64,000 bases of DNA from Paraburkholderia sp. SOS3. GTDB lineage: Bacteria; Pseudomonadota; Gammaproteobacteria; Burkholderiales; Burkholderiaceae. Positions 52,811 to 61,813 of the stretch are shown piece after piece. The stretch covers positions 1,116,001 to 1,180,000 of the forward strand of contig NZ_CP018812.1 in the NCBI RefSeq assembly GCF_001922345.1, written 5' to 3'. Within the stretch, counting starts at the first letter, position 1. The number at the start of each line of letters is the position of its first letter. The position numbers and the translations under genes are program-made. Under the pieces are notes generated by a model, which was not told the origin of the DNA, made no database searches, and worked only from the letters and a program-made list of their open reading frames with translations.

Positions 52811-53569
52811 CTATTTGCGCGGCTTCGTTCTGGCAGTGGCGTGGACGGCCGCAGGCCGATGCGTTTTGTCCCGCTCGATGCTCCACTGCTCGAGCAGCGT
52901 GCGCGTCTGTTCGCGTATGGTCGACTTCAGCAGCTGGGCCTTCTGCGCGTCGATGTTTTTCCAGCGCAGCATCGCGAGCGTCGAGCGATGCGCAACGTGA
53001 AAAATCACCATTTGCCCATTGAGGCTAAAGCTACGGATCAGCGTGGTCGGATCGTCGGCTGCAAGCCCGGAAATGCGCGCGATGAGCGCCGCGCACGCCT
53101 GGTTCAGCGGCTCGCGTATTTTGCAAACGAGGATTTCCGACGCGCTTTCGGGTTCGTAGCCGGCCTGCTCGCGTGCGAAGAACATGCGCCGGCCCGGTTT
53201 GCTCGTTTTTGCAAAGGCGGCATCGGCGATCGCTTCCTGAATGCGCAGGAACGCGTCGATCAGCACTGACGTGTCGGCGTTCTCGCGCAGCACGTGCTGC
53301 GCGTGTTCGACTGCCGGTCCGAAGGTCTTCCACGCTTCGTCCGCCAGCGCTTCGACGCATGCGCGATACACCCCTTCCTTGTTCTCGAAGTAGTACTGCA
53401 GCGCCGGTGCGTTGACGCCGGCGCGTGCCGCGATATCGCGTGTCGACGCGCCATCGAAGCCGTATTCGCCGAACAGCTCGACTGCGGCATCGATGATGCG
53501 GTGGCGCGTTTCGTCGCCGCGCGCATAGCCGCCATCGGGCGATCTGCGCAGCTTCTTTGCGGGGTTCAT
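52811..53569 (-). CDS. TetR-family regulator, CerR-like C-terminal domain
   Basis: 252 residues from the ATG at 53569 (GGAG before it). HTH: TRHRIIDAAVELFGEYGFDGASTRDIAARAGVNAPALQYYFENKEGVY. The C-terminal part (FFAREQAGYEPESASEI…ALIARISGLAADDP) matches the CerR/DUF1956 type. It is divergent from the EmrAB-NodT-like efflux genes with a 94-bp gap that contains a dyad over the efflux promoter, so it is very likely their repressor, with ligand-induced release. Longer frames upstream to 53848 run into the efflux gene. Confidence 0.9.
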   Translation of the reverse strand: MNPAKKLRRSPDGGYARGDETRHRIIDAAVELFGEYGFDGASTRDIAARAGVNAPALQYYFENKEGVYRACVEALADEAWKTFGPAVEHAQHVLRENADTSVLIDAFLRIQEAIADAAFAKTSKPGRRMFFAREQAGYEPESASEILVCKIREPLNQACAALIARISGLAADDPTTLIRSFSLNGQMVIFHVAHRSTLAMLRWKNIDAQKAQLLKSTIREQTRTLLEQWSIERDKTHRPAAVHATARTKPRK

Positions 53570-53604
53570 GCGTTTCTCTCCGTTGCTCCAGAGAAATATA
53601 ACAC

Positions 53605-53641
53605 TTGACACAATTTTAACGACTGGAATAATTATGCCAGT
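53605..53641 (+). promoter_or_regulatory. Efflux operon promoter with inverted repeat over the -10
   Basis: A consensus TTGACA at 53605 is followed 18 bp later by TAATTA at 53629. An inverted repeat ACTGG / CCAGT (53622-53641, 10-bp spacer) covers the -10 element, the expected site for TetR-type repression by the divergent regulator. The region is AT-rich compared with its flanks. Confidence 0.6.
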
Positions 53642-53663
53642 TGGAAAAAATTGGACCATAACA

Positions 53664-54813
53664 ATGTCGACGACCGCAGGCTCTCCTTCCCGCCCTCTGC
53701 CGGGCGAACCAGCCGAACTTTCTCCCGCATCGGGCGCGAAACGCCCCAGCCGGCGTACGGTGCTGATCGTGCTGGGCACCGCCGCGCTGATCGTCGGCGC
53801 GCTTTGGCTCGTGCGCTGGTGGACCGTGGGCCGCTTCATCGAAAGCACGGACGACGCGTATTTGCAGGCCGATAGCGTGACGGTCGCGCCAAAGGTGGCC
53901 GGTTACGTCACCAAGGTATTCGTCGGGGACAACCAGGTGGTCAAGTCCGGCGATCCGCTCGTGCAGCTCGATGCGCGTCAGTACCGGGTCGCGCTCGATC
54001 AGGCGCTCGCCACGGTCGACGCGCGCCGCGCCGACATCGCGCGCGCAGGCCGACATCAAACAGCAGCAGGCCAATATCGCGCAGGCGCTCGCACAGCAGC
54101 AGGTCTCGCGCGTGAGCGCGCAGCATGCCAGCGATGAAGTGCGGCGCTACGCGCCGCTCATCGCAACCGGCGCCGAAACCAGCGAACGGCTCTCGGAACT
54201 GACGAGCAGTCGCGATCAGGCCAATGCCACGCTGGCCGCGAACGCGGCTGCCGTGGACGCGGCACGTTCGCAGATCGCTTCGCTCACCGCGCAGCTCGCG
54301 CAGGCCAACGCGCAACTCGAAGCGGCACAGGCGAGCGCGGCGCAATCGCAACTCGATCTCGACAACACGATGGTGCGCAGTGCGCTCGGCGGCAAGGTCG
54401 GCGACCGCACGGTGCGCGTGGGCCAGTACGTGCAGCCGGGCACACGGATGCTGACGGTCGTGCCCGTGCAAAACACCTATCTCATCGCCAATTTCAAGGA
54501 AACGCAGGTGGGCCGCATGCGTGTCGGCCAGCCGGTCGATATGCGCGTCGATGCATTGCCTGGTCACGATCTGCACGGCGTGATCGACAGTTTTTCGCCG
54601 GGCACGGGTTCGCAGTTCGCGTTGCTGCCGCCCGAAAACGCGACCGGCAACTTCACGAAGATCGTGCAGCGCGTGCCTGTGCGGATTCGTCTCGAGACGG
54701 GCCCTGAAACGCGCAGCGTGCTGTTGCCGGGGCTCTCGGTGACGGTCGACGTCGACACGCGTTCGGCGCGCGACCGCGATGCACGTATCGACGCAGAGAA
54801 CCATCGTGGCTAA
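53664..54813 (+). pseudogene. EmrA/HlyD-type membrane fusion protein, frameshifted
   Basis: The N-terminal part reads from the ATG at 53664 (MSTTAGSPS; an ATG at 53634 would add ten residues): one membrane helix (VLIVLGTAALIVGALWLVRWW), then STDDAYLQADSVTVAPKVAGYVTKVFVGDNQVVKSGDPLVQLD. Near 54038-54046 the frame is lost inside a CGCGCGCGC run. The protein continues in the next frame as QADIKQQQANIAQAL… through the coiled coil, VRSALGGKVGDRTVRVGQYVQPGTRMLTVVP and the C-terminal barrel, to 54813. Restoring one GC dinucleotide joins both halves into a normal EmrA of about 380 residues. It is a true pseudogene, a phase-variable gene or a sequencing error. Confidence 0.85.
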
Positions 54814-56389
54814 TTCATCCACCGCATCGCACGCTGAACCGCGCGCCAGTGCGAGCGACTGGATTGCCGTCGCGGCGGGCGCGCTCGGCGCGTTGATGGC
54901 CACGCTCGATATTTCCATCACGAACTCGGCGCTGCCGCAAATTCAAGGCGAAATCGGCGCGACGGGCACCGAGGGCACGTGGATCTCGACCGGCTACCTG
55001 ATGTCGGAGATCGTGATGATTCCGCTTGCCGCATGGCTCACGCGCGTATTCGGCCTACGCAATTTCCTGTTCACGAATTCGGCGCTTTTCATCGCGTTTT
55101 CGATGATGTGCGGCTGGTCGCACACGCTGCCGATGATGATCGCAGGCCGCATCGGGCAGGGCTTCACCGGCGGCGCGCTGATTCCGACCGCGCAGACCAT
55201 CATCCGCACGCGGTTGCCGATGTCGCAGTTGCCGGTCGGCATGACCATGTTCGGTTTGATCGTGTTGCTCGGGCCGCTGCTCGGGCCGGTGGTGGGCGGA
55301 TGGCTCGCGGAAAACATCAGCTGGAGCTGGTGCTTCTTCATGAATCTGCCGATCTGCCTTGCGCTGATGACGCTGCTCGTGGTCGGTCTGCCATCGGACA
55401 AGCCGCATTGGGAGGCTTTCCTGAAGGCAGACTGGCTCGGCATCGTCGGTCTTGCGATCGGGCTCAGTTCGCTGACGGTGGTGCTCGAAGAGGGGCAGCG
55501 CGAGCGCTGGTTCGAGTCGTCGACAATCGTCTCGCTGACGTGCGTATCGGTATTCGGCATGCTTTTGATCGGCGCCTCGCAGTTGACTGCGAAGAAGCCG
55601 ATCCTGCGCTTGAGCCTGATGCGCAATCCGAACTACGCAAGCGTGATTGTGATCGTATCGGCAGTGGGCGCGGCGCTGTATGGCGTGTCGTATCTGCTGC
55701 CGCAGTTTCTCGGCATCGTGGCCGGATATAACGCGGAGCAGTCGGGTGCGATCATGCTGCTTTCCGGTTTGCCTGCTTTCATGATCATGCCGGTCTTGCC
55801 GCGGCTGCTCGCGAAATTCGACTTTCGCCTGCTCGTGATTACCGGGCTGCTGCTCTATGCGGCCAGTTGCCTGCTCGATATCGATCTGACCGCGCAGAGT
55901 GTCGGGCACGACTTCGTCTGGTCGCAACTGATACGCGGCACCGCCCAGATGCTCGCGATGATGCCGCTCAACCAGGCGTCGATGGCGGCCGTCTCGCGTG
56001 AGGATTCGGGTGACGCCGCGGGTTTGTACAACATGGCGCGCAATCTCGGCGGGTCGATCGGCCTTGCGATCATCGGCACCGTGATCGATCGGCGCACGAC
56101 GTTTCATACCGCGATGATCCGCGAGTCGGTCAGCGCGAATTCGCTGATCGGCCAGGAAAACCTCGCCACTAATGCGGCCAGCTGGTTCGCGCATACGGGC
56201 GATATGGCGTATTCGCGGATGCGCGCGCTCGGGCAACTCGCGACGCAGATCCAGCAGCAGGCTACGGTCATGACTTATTCGGAAACCTTCTATCTGCTCG
56301 GCATCGCGCTGCTTGCATGCATTCCGCTCGCGCTGCTGTTGAAAACGCCGCGCAGGAATGCGCCGCCGCCTTCATCGGCCGGGCACTAA
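54779..56389 (+). CDS. Multidrug efflux MFS transporter, DHA2/EmrB family
   Basis: 536 residues with 14 membrane segments. Motifs of the drug:H+ antiporter-2 family: LMATLDISITNSALPQIQGEIGATGTEGTWISTGYLMSEIV, IAGRIGQGFTGGALIPTAQTII and LLGPLLGPVVGGWLAENISWSWCFFMNLP. It overlaps the EmrA-like gene's end by 35 bp; a GTG at 54806 with smaller overlap is an alternative start. It would work with the EmrA adaptor and the NodT-type outer-membrane factor encoded next as a tripartite pump; substrates are unknown. Confidence 0.92.
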   Translation: MHVSTQRTIVANSSTASHAEPRASASDWIAVAAGALGALMATLDISITNSALPQIQGEIGATGTEGTWISTGYLMSEIVMIPLAAWLTRVFGLRNFLFTNSALFIAFSMMCGWSHTLPMMIAGRIGQGFTGGALIPTAQTIIRTRLPMSQLPVGMTMFGLIVLLGPLLGPVVGGWLAENISWSWCFFMNLPICLALMTLLVVGLPSDKPHWEAFLKADWLGIVGLAIGLSSLTVVLEEGQRERWFESSTIVSLTCVSVFGMLLIGASQLTAKKPILRLSLMRNPNYASVIVIVSAVGAALYGVSYLLPQFLGIVAGYNAEQSGAIMLLSGLPAFMIMPVLPRLLAKFDFRLLVITGLLLYAASCLLDIDLTAQSVGHDFVWSQLIRGTAQMLAMMPLNQASMAAVSREDSGDAAGLYNMARNLGGSIGLAIIGTVIDRRTTFHTAMIRESVSANSLIGQENLATNAASWFAHTGDMAYSRMRALGQLATQIQQQATVMTYSETFYLLGIALLACIPLALLLKTPRRNAPPPSSAGH

Positions 56390-57891
56390 TGTCTTTTGAT
56401 CCCATCATGACGTTCAACCGTCCTTCGTGTTCTGTACGCGCGCGCGCCGCGCTTTTGCCGGTGCTTCTGTTTGCGCTTTTATCGTCAGGCTGCACGGTCG
56501 GCCCCGACTATCGCGGTGCGCCGGCCGTCGCGCAAGATTCGACGAGCAACAAGACGTTCGTGCGTGCACCGAACTCCGGCACGACCGCCGCCTCCGCGCC
56601 TCCGAACCAGTGGTGGCTCGCATTCGACGATCCACAGCTGAACGAACTCATCGCGGCCGCTTTTGCGCATAGTCCGGACGTGCATATCGCGCAGGCGCGC
56701 TTACGCGAATCGCGTGCACAGCTCGATCAGCAACATGCCAACGAGTTGCCGAAACTGTCGGCGAATGCGGCCGCGCTGCGCACGCGCGAGCCGGATCTGA
56801 GCGCCTTCACGAATGGCAATAACGGCGGCAATGGCAATTCATCGTCGTCGGGGCGGGGCCCGTTGCAGTTCTATACGGCTGGCTTCGACGCGTCGTGGGA
56901 AATCGATCTGTTCGGCGGCACGCGGCGCGCGATCGAAGCGGCATCGACGAATGCGCAGGCCGTCGACGCCGATCTTGCCGATACGCAGGTGTCGCTCGCG
57001 GCCGAGGTCGCACGCACTTATATCGAACTGCGTGACGAGCAGACGCGTCTTGAACTCGCGCAGCGTCAGGCGCAGACCGAGCAGAAAATCTTGACGCTCA
57101 CGCAGCAGCGCCGTGCGCGCGGCACGGCTGCGGACGTCGATGTCGAACGTCTGACGACGCAGGTCGAGAACACGCGCGCCACGCTGAGTCCGCTCGACGC
57201 GCAAGTGACCGATTCGCTCGATCGTCTCGCGGTGCTGACTGGCCGCGCGCCCGGCGCACTCGACGAACAGCTCGGCGCCACGCGGCCGCTGCCGGCATTG
57301 CCTGAGACGGTCGCGATCAGCGATCCGTCGGCGCTGTTGCAGCAACGCCCCGATATTCGCGCTGCGGAGCGGCGGCTCGCGTCGAGCAATGCGCAGATCG
57401 GCGAACATATTGCCGATTTTTTTCCGAAGGTCACGCTGCTTGGCGATATCGGCTTTAGCGCCAGCGACCCGGGCCATTTGATACGCAAAAGCAATTTCAG
57501 CTGGGTGGCCGTACCGTATCTGCAATGGGATGTATTCGATTTCGGCCGCACGCTGGGCAGTGTGCATGCAGCCGAGGCATCGCGCGACGAGGCCGAAGCC
57601 CAATATACGAAGACCGTGCTCGAGGCGCTGCAGGACGCGAATTCGTCTCTTTCGCGCTATGGGCATCAACGCGAGCATGTCGTCACGTTGCAGAAGGTGG
57701 AAGCGTCGGCCACTCACTCGGCGGTACTGATGCGGCAGCGCTATACCGCGGGTGTATCGACATTGATCGATCTGCTCGACACGCAGCGCCAGGAATTCAG
57801 CGCGCAGCAGAATGTCGTCGCGGGGCAAGCCGAATTGCTGAAGGATTTTGTGTCGTTGCAGAAAAGCCTGGGGCTTGGCTGGCAGCTTTAA
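56389..57891 (+). CDS. Outer-membrane efflux lipoprotein (NodT/OprM family)
   Basis: 500 residues from the ATG at 56389, which overlaps the EmrB stop in TAATG; an ATG at 56407 is also possible. Lipobox LLSSGC (Cys35) followed by TVGPDYRGAP, the standard start of NodT lipoproteins. Two OEP repeats follow, with QWWLAFDDPQLNELIAAAFAHSPDV and the second-half FFPKVTLLGDIGFSASDPG. A Gly/Asn/Ser-rich loop (TNGNNGGNGNSSSSGRG) is inserted near residue 145. It forms the trimeric outer-membrane channel of the pump. Confidence 0.93.
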   Translation: MSFDPIMTFNRPSCSVRARAALLPVLLFALLSSGCTVGPDYRGAPAVAQDSTSNKTFVRAPNSGTTAASAPPNQWWLAFDDPQLNELIAAAFAHSPDVHIAQARLRESRAQLDQQHANELPKLSANAAALRTREPDLSAFTNGNNGGNGNSSSSGRGPLQFYTAGFDASWEIDLFGGTRRAIEAASTNAQAVDADLADTQVSLAAEVARTYIELRDEQTRLELAQRQAQTEQKILTLTQQRRARGTAADVDVERLTTQVENTRATLSPLDAQVTDSLDRLAVLTGRAPGALDEQLGATRPLPALPETVAISDPSALLQQRPDIRAAERRLASSNAQIGEHIADFFPKVTLLGDIGFSASDPGHLIRKSNFSWVAVPYLQWDVFDFGRTLGSVHAAEASRDEAEAQYTKTVLEALQDANSSLSRYGHQREHVVTLQKVEASATHSAVLMRQRYTAGVSTLIDLLDTQRQEFSAQQNVVAGQAELLKDFVSLQKSLGLGWQL

Positions 57892-57914
57892 ATGCGCTAG
57901 GCGCGCTGTGCGCT

Positions 57915-58781
57915 TCAATGCGCGCCTTTGCCGAGCGCAAGCACGATCTGCTCATGCATCGCATCGACGGCTTGCGAGCGCACTGACTTCTTGCCCCGTA
58001 CCAGCGCGACATCGAGCTCGGGCAGATCGGGCAAGCCATGCCGCGCATCGAGAATCTTCAGCGTGGGCGGCACGCTGCAGCGTGTGAGCACGGCGATTGC
58101 CATGCCGCTGGCGGCTGCCGCATGCTGGCCCGCGACGTTCGGGCTGTGATACACGATGCGATAGTTGCGTTTCTGGGCAGCAAGCGCCGATAGTGCAATG
58201 GCGCGCGGCAGACTGCCGGCTTCGTGCACGGCAATCGGCAGCGGGTCGCGACGCCACGCTTCGTGTTGTTCATCGCCCACCCACACCAGACCTTCGCGGA
58301 ACAGCAGCGTGCCGCGCTCGGGATGATCGCGTGTGACGACGGCGAGCTCGAGTTCGCTGCGATCGACCTTCGGGATCAGTACGGTGGACTGCTCGCACAC
58401 GAGCGTGACCTCGATGTTCGGATAGCGCGTCGAAAACTGACGCAGCACGGGCGTCAAATAGGCCATCGCGTAGTCGTCGGGTACGCCTAGGCGAATGCGG
58501 CCCGTGATATGGGCGCCATGAATGGCGGCCAATGCTTCCGCTTGCAATTCGAGCATGCGGCGTGCGTACACGAGCAAATCCGCGCCGACGGGCGTCAGCG
58601 ACACGTGCTTCGAATCGCGGGAAAGCAGCGGTTTGCCCACCACCTCTTCGAGTTTCTTGATTTGCATGCTCACCGCGGATTGAGAACGGTAGACGAGCCG
58701 CGCGGCGGCAGTGAGCGAGCCGGTGTCGACGGCTGCCACGAATGCGCGCAGCCAGTCCGTCTGGAGGTCTTTGGGTAACAT
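57915..58781 (-). CDS. LysR-family transcriptional regulator
   Basis: 288 residues. N-terminal HTH LRAFVAAVDTGSLTAAARLVYRSQSAVSMQIKKLEEVVGKPLLSRDSKHVSLTPVGADLLVYARRML; effector domain from about residue 92. It is divergent from the EamA-type exporter gene across 71 bp and probably controls it. TATAAA at 58815 could be the -10 of the exporter promoter; its -35 is poor, as expected for an activated gene. It converges with the efflux lipoprotein gene, 23 bp apart. Confidence 0.9.
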   Translation of the reverse strand: MLPKDLQTDWLRAFVAAVDTGSLTAAARLVYRSQSAVSMQIKKLEEVVGKPLLSRDSKHVSLTPVGADLLVYARRMLELQAEALAAIHGAHITGRIRLGVPDDYAMAYLTPVLRQFSTRYPNIEVTLVCEQSTVLIPKVDRSELELAVVTRDHPERGTLLFREGLVWVGDEQHEAWRRDPLPIAVHEAGSLPRAIALSALAAQKRNYRIVYHSPNVAGQHAAAASGMAIAVLTRCSVPPTLKILDARHGLPDLPELDVALVRGKKSVRSQAVDAMHEQIVLALGKGAH

Positions 58782-58852
58782 CGCGTCTATTCGATTTTCG
58801 AAGGATTAAACCAATATAAATTCGCTTTTGCGATGTCGTCAATGCGCACAGA

Positions 58853-59806
58853 ATGCGCTGCATGAAAACTTCGACATCAACATCGACGTCCGGCGTAATA
58901 AGTACGGAGCAAGGCACCGGCGCGCAACGCGCTGCCGGCCATGAGCGAGGCGGTACCGTTTTGATGGTGCTGGGCGGTGTCATGCTCGGCACCATCGGTA
59001 TCTTTATCGAGGAGGCGGCGCAGGATCCGTTCACGACCGTTCTATTCCGATGCTTCTTCGGCTGCCTTGCGCTATCGCTTTGGGGCGTTGCGCAAGGGCG
59101 TCTTGCGGAGCTGCGGCTGAGCGGGCGCGCATTGGGCTGCGCCGTAGGGGCGGGGCTGCTGATGGTCGTGAACTGGGGGCTCTTTTTTGCGGCCATTCCG
59201 CGCACGTCGATTGCGGTATCGACCGTGATTTTCCATGTGCAGCCGTTCTGGGTCATCGCGATGGGCGCGTGGCTGTTGCGCGAAAGAATTTCGACGCAAC
59301 GCGCGGTTGCGACGGTCGTCGCACTCGTCGGACTCGTGCTGGCGACGGGCGTGTTGAATCGCTCCGATCAGCCGGATGGCGGCGTATCGGCGGACTATTG
59401 GAGCGGCGTGGCGATGTGCCTCGTCGGCTCAGTCGCTTACGCGGGCGTCACGATGATCGCGAGGATGGCGACGCAGGCCAGCTCTTTCGCGCTCGCATGG
59501 TGGCAATGTCTGATCGGCATGTTGGCGACAGGCTGGTGGCCGATGCTGCATGGTCTGCCGCATTGGGGCGCTACCTGGGGATGGCTTGCGGGTATCGGGG
59601 TGATTCATACGGGCCTTGCCTATGTCGTGCTCTATGCGGGCATGAGCCGATTGAAGACCGGCAATATCGCGGTGCTGCAATTCGTTTATCCGTTGACCGC
59701 GATTCTGGTGGATAGGATGGTGTATGGACACGCGCTTGGTTCGACCCAGATCCTCGGCGTGTGCGTGATGGCGGCGACGTTGTGGTGTGTCAGACGGATG
59801 CGTTGA
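58853..59806 (+). CDS. EamA/DMT-superfamily exporter
   Basis: 317 residues (308 if the ATG at 58862 is used), ten membrane segments as two EamA repeats: GGVMLGTIGIFIEEAAQDPFTTVLFRCFFGCLAL… and YWSGVAMCLVGSVAYAGVTMIARMA…. The Ser/Thr-rich N-terminus (MKTSTSTSTSG) is unusual and disordered. Family members export amino acids, metabolites or drugs; substrate unknown. Paired with the divergent LysR gene. The following 266 bp to the LysE gene contain no recognised feature. Confidence 0.87.
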   Translation: MRCMKTSTSTSTSGVISTEQGTGAQRAAGHERGGTVLMVLGGVMLGTIGIFIEEAAQDPFTTVLFRCFFGCLALSLWGVAQGRLAELRLSGRALGCAVGAGLLMVVNWGLFFAAIPRTSIAVSTVIFHVQPFWVIAMGAWLLRERISTQRAVATVVALVGLVLATGVLNRSDQPDGGVSADYWSGVAMCLVGSVAYAGVTMIARMATQASSFALAWWQCLIGMLATGWWPMLHGLPHWGATWGWLAGIGVIHTGLAYVVLYAGMSRLKTGNIAVLQFVYPLTAILVDRMVYGHALGSTQILGVCVMAATLWCVRRMR

Positions 59807-60072
59807 CGGGGGAGTGCGTGTCGGGTGGCGCGCGATCGGCGTTTCGTCTCGACTGATACTCGATGATCCGCATCAAGCACGCATGGTCGACGGGGCTCCT
59901 GCTCGAGCCGTTCGATCGTTGCGTCCGTAGCTGTTTGCGTGTTGCCTGAGAGACCGTGCAAGCGGAGAAGCCCAACGCGCGATATATACTTCGCGGCGGC
60001 GTGCGACTGCAGAGCAGTCACGATGCCCTTGGCAGAGCATTCAGACCAACGCGAACGATAAACTCAAAGAGC

Positions 60073-60687
60073 ATGATTCCGCTATCCAGCCTGTACACCT
60101 GCCTGTGTGCCGTGTTTCTTGTGCTTGTGATGCCTGGCCCGACCAACACGCTACTCGCGGCGGCGGGCCTCGAGCATGGCTTTCGCCGTGCGTTCAGGTT
60201 GACGGTAGCCGAATGTTGCGGATATCTGATCGCGATCTCGTTCTGGGGCATGTTTCTGCTCGAACTCGCGCGAGCAGTGTCCTGGTTGCAGTGGGCAGCG
60301 CGTCTTGTAAGCGCGGTCTATATCGCGTGGCTTGCGATTCGCATGTGGAGCGCGACGCTCGACCTCGCGGGCGGGCAGCGGAGAACCGTGGATATGCGGA
60401 CGCTTTTTGTCGCGACGCTATTGAATCCGAAGGCGATCCTGTTTGGCGGAACGCTGTTTCCTGCGGCGGCGTTTGCCAGTGTGGCGGGCTACCTGGAAGT
60501 GATGGGAGCGTTCGTTGCGTTGCTTTTTCCGATCGGCTCGTTATGGGTGGCAGTGGGCGCGCAGTTGGGAAAGGGGCGACTTGCATGGTTTAAGCCGGTA
60601 TATGTGCTGCGGAGTGCGGCTATCGTGCTTGGCGCGTTTTCGGTGACGGTAGCGTGGTCGGCGCTACTGCCCACAGCTAGCCACTAG
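60073..60687 (+). CDS. LysE/RhtB-family amino-acid exporter
   Basis: 204 residues from the ATG at 60073, about six membrane segments. The LysE start is clear: LYTCLCAVFLVLVMPGPTNTLLAAAGLEHGFRRAFRLTVAECCGYLI (PGP motif near residue 21), and LFVATLLNPKAILFGGTLFP is the second family block. It exports a small amino acid or derivative. The gene ends by overlapping the convergent beta-lactamase stop by a few bases. An open frame upstream to 59956 lacks family sequence. Confidence 0.88.
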   Translation: MIPLSSLYTCLCAVFLVLVMPGPTNTLLAAAGLEHGFRRAFRLTVAECCGYLIAISFWGMFLLELARAVSWLQWAARLVSAVYIAWLAIRMWSATLDLAGGQRRTVDMRTLFVATLLNPKAILFGGTLFPAAAFASVAGYLEVMGAFVALLFPIGSLWVAVGAQLGKGRLAWFKPVYVLRSAAIVLGAFSVTVAWSALLPTASH

Positions 60688-61592
60688 CCGCGCCATCGGG
60701 CAAGCGCCGCTCCGACGGAAGCGATCGTCGCATTCTGGTGCTTTCCGTCGATCCGATCGCCGGTCAGATAGATCGATATGAAAAGCGGGCGGCTTCCTTC
60801 CGACGGCCAGACGACTGCGACGTCGTTTGTCGTTCCGCGTTCGCCTGCGCCGGTCTTATCCCCGACTCGCCATTCGCGCGGCAGTCCCGCGCGCAGTCTC
60901 GACCCGCCGGTTTTATTGCCGATGAGCCATCCGCTTAGACGGTCTCGCGACTCTCGCTGTAGCGCATTGCCCGTTACGAGGTCGCGGAGATTCGACAGCA
61001 TGGCGGCCGGTGACGTCGTATCGCGCGGATCATCGGGAAGCGCCTCGTTCAGTTCAGGTTCGGTCCGATCGAGACGCGTCACCGTATCGCCGAGCGAGCG
61101 CGCATAGGCGGTGAGCGCTTTGGGTCCGCCGATGCTTGTCAGCATGAGATTGCCCGCCGTGTTGTCGCTATAAGTCATGGCGGCTTCGCATATTTCCGCG
61201 AGTGTCATGCTCTCCGGAGCCGACCTGTTCTGCGTAACCGGAGAATTCACCACCACATCGCTCGCCGCGAAACGAATGCGGCGGTCCAATCGATCGTCGC
61301 CGCGGTCGATCCGGGAAAGCACTGCGGCGGCGGCTAATAGCTTGAATGTGCTGCACATCGGAAACCGCTCGTCCGCTCGGTAACCCGCGCTTTTACCGGT
61401 CTGCGAGTCGAGTACCGCTACGCCCAGACGGCCTCCGCGCTCGGCTTCGATGTTCCGCAGGGCAGTCGATAGCGCATCGGATGCGGCTTTGTCGTTTTGG
61501 GCAAGCGCCCTTGCCATCGGGCAAAACATCAGGAAAGAACACATACTTGAAACAGCCAGAGCCGCTTTTGCAAAACTGCGACGATCAGTCAT
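60684..61592 (-). CDS. Class A beta-lactamase (PenA-like)
   Basis: 302 residues from the ATG at 61592. The N-terminus MTDRRSFAKAALAVSS is a twin-arginine export signal, as in Burkholderia Pen enzymes. All active-site motifs are present: MCSTFK (nucleophile Ser81, Lys84), SDN (142-144), EPELN with general base Glu178, and KTG (246-248). Cysteine precedes the catalytic serine, but the position after KTGA is glycine, so the Cys69-Cys238 disulfide of some carbapenem-active class A enzymes cannot form. No penR-type LysR gene is adjacent; the divergent neighbour is a cytochrome P450. Resistance spectrum cannot be read from sequence. Confidence 0.94.
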   Translation of the reverse strand: MTDRRSFAKAALAVSSMCSFLMFCPMARALAQNDKAASDALSTALRNIEAERGGRLGVAVLDSQTGKSAGYRADERFPMCSTFKLLAAAAVLSRIDRGDDRLDRRIRFAASDVVVNSPVTQNRSAPESMTLAEICEAAMTYSDNTAGNLMLTSIGGPKALTAYARSLGDTVTRLDRTEPELNEALPDDPRDTTSPAAMLSNLRDLVTGNALQRESRDRLSGWLIGNKTGGSRLRAGLPREWRVGDKTGAGERGTTNDVAVVWPSEGSRPLFISIYLTGDRIDGKHQNATIASVGAALARWRG

Positions 61593-61813
61593 CCCACGTT
61601 CTCCACGATCAGGAACGCTACTGTCTCCGGGCGAGGCGCGATCGACAAGCAACGAAAAATCGCGAGAGCCAATAGTTAAACCTGGCCTTCGATGCGCAGC
61701 GGGGCAAGTAAGCGCTTCGCTCAGGTCAAGGCTTGGAAAACGCTGACGCGATTGGCTAAAGTATTTTTCAAGGCCGTCTCCCTCGTATGGCGGCATGCGA
61801 AGCGGAGGAAACT

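Noticed and set aside
59686..60021. Minus-strand frames between the EamA and LysE genes
   Set aside because: No family similarity, no ribosome site, and they overlap the end of a real gene.
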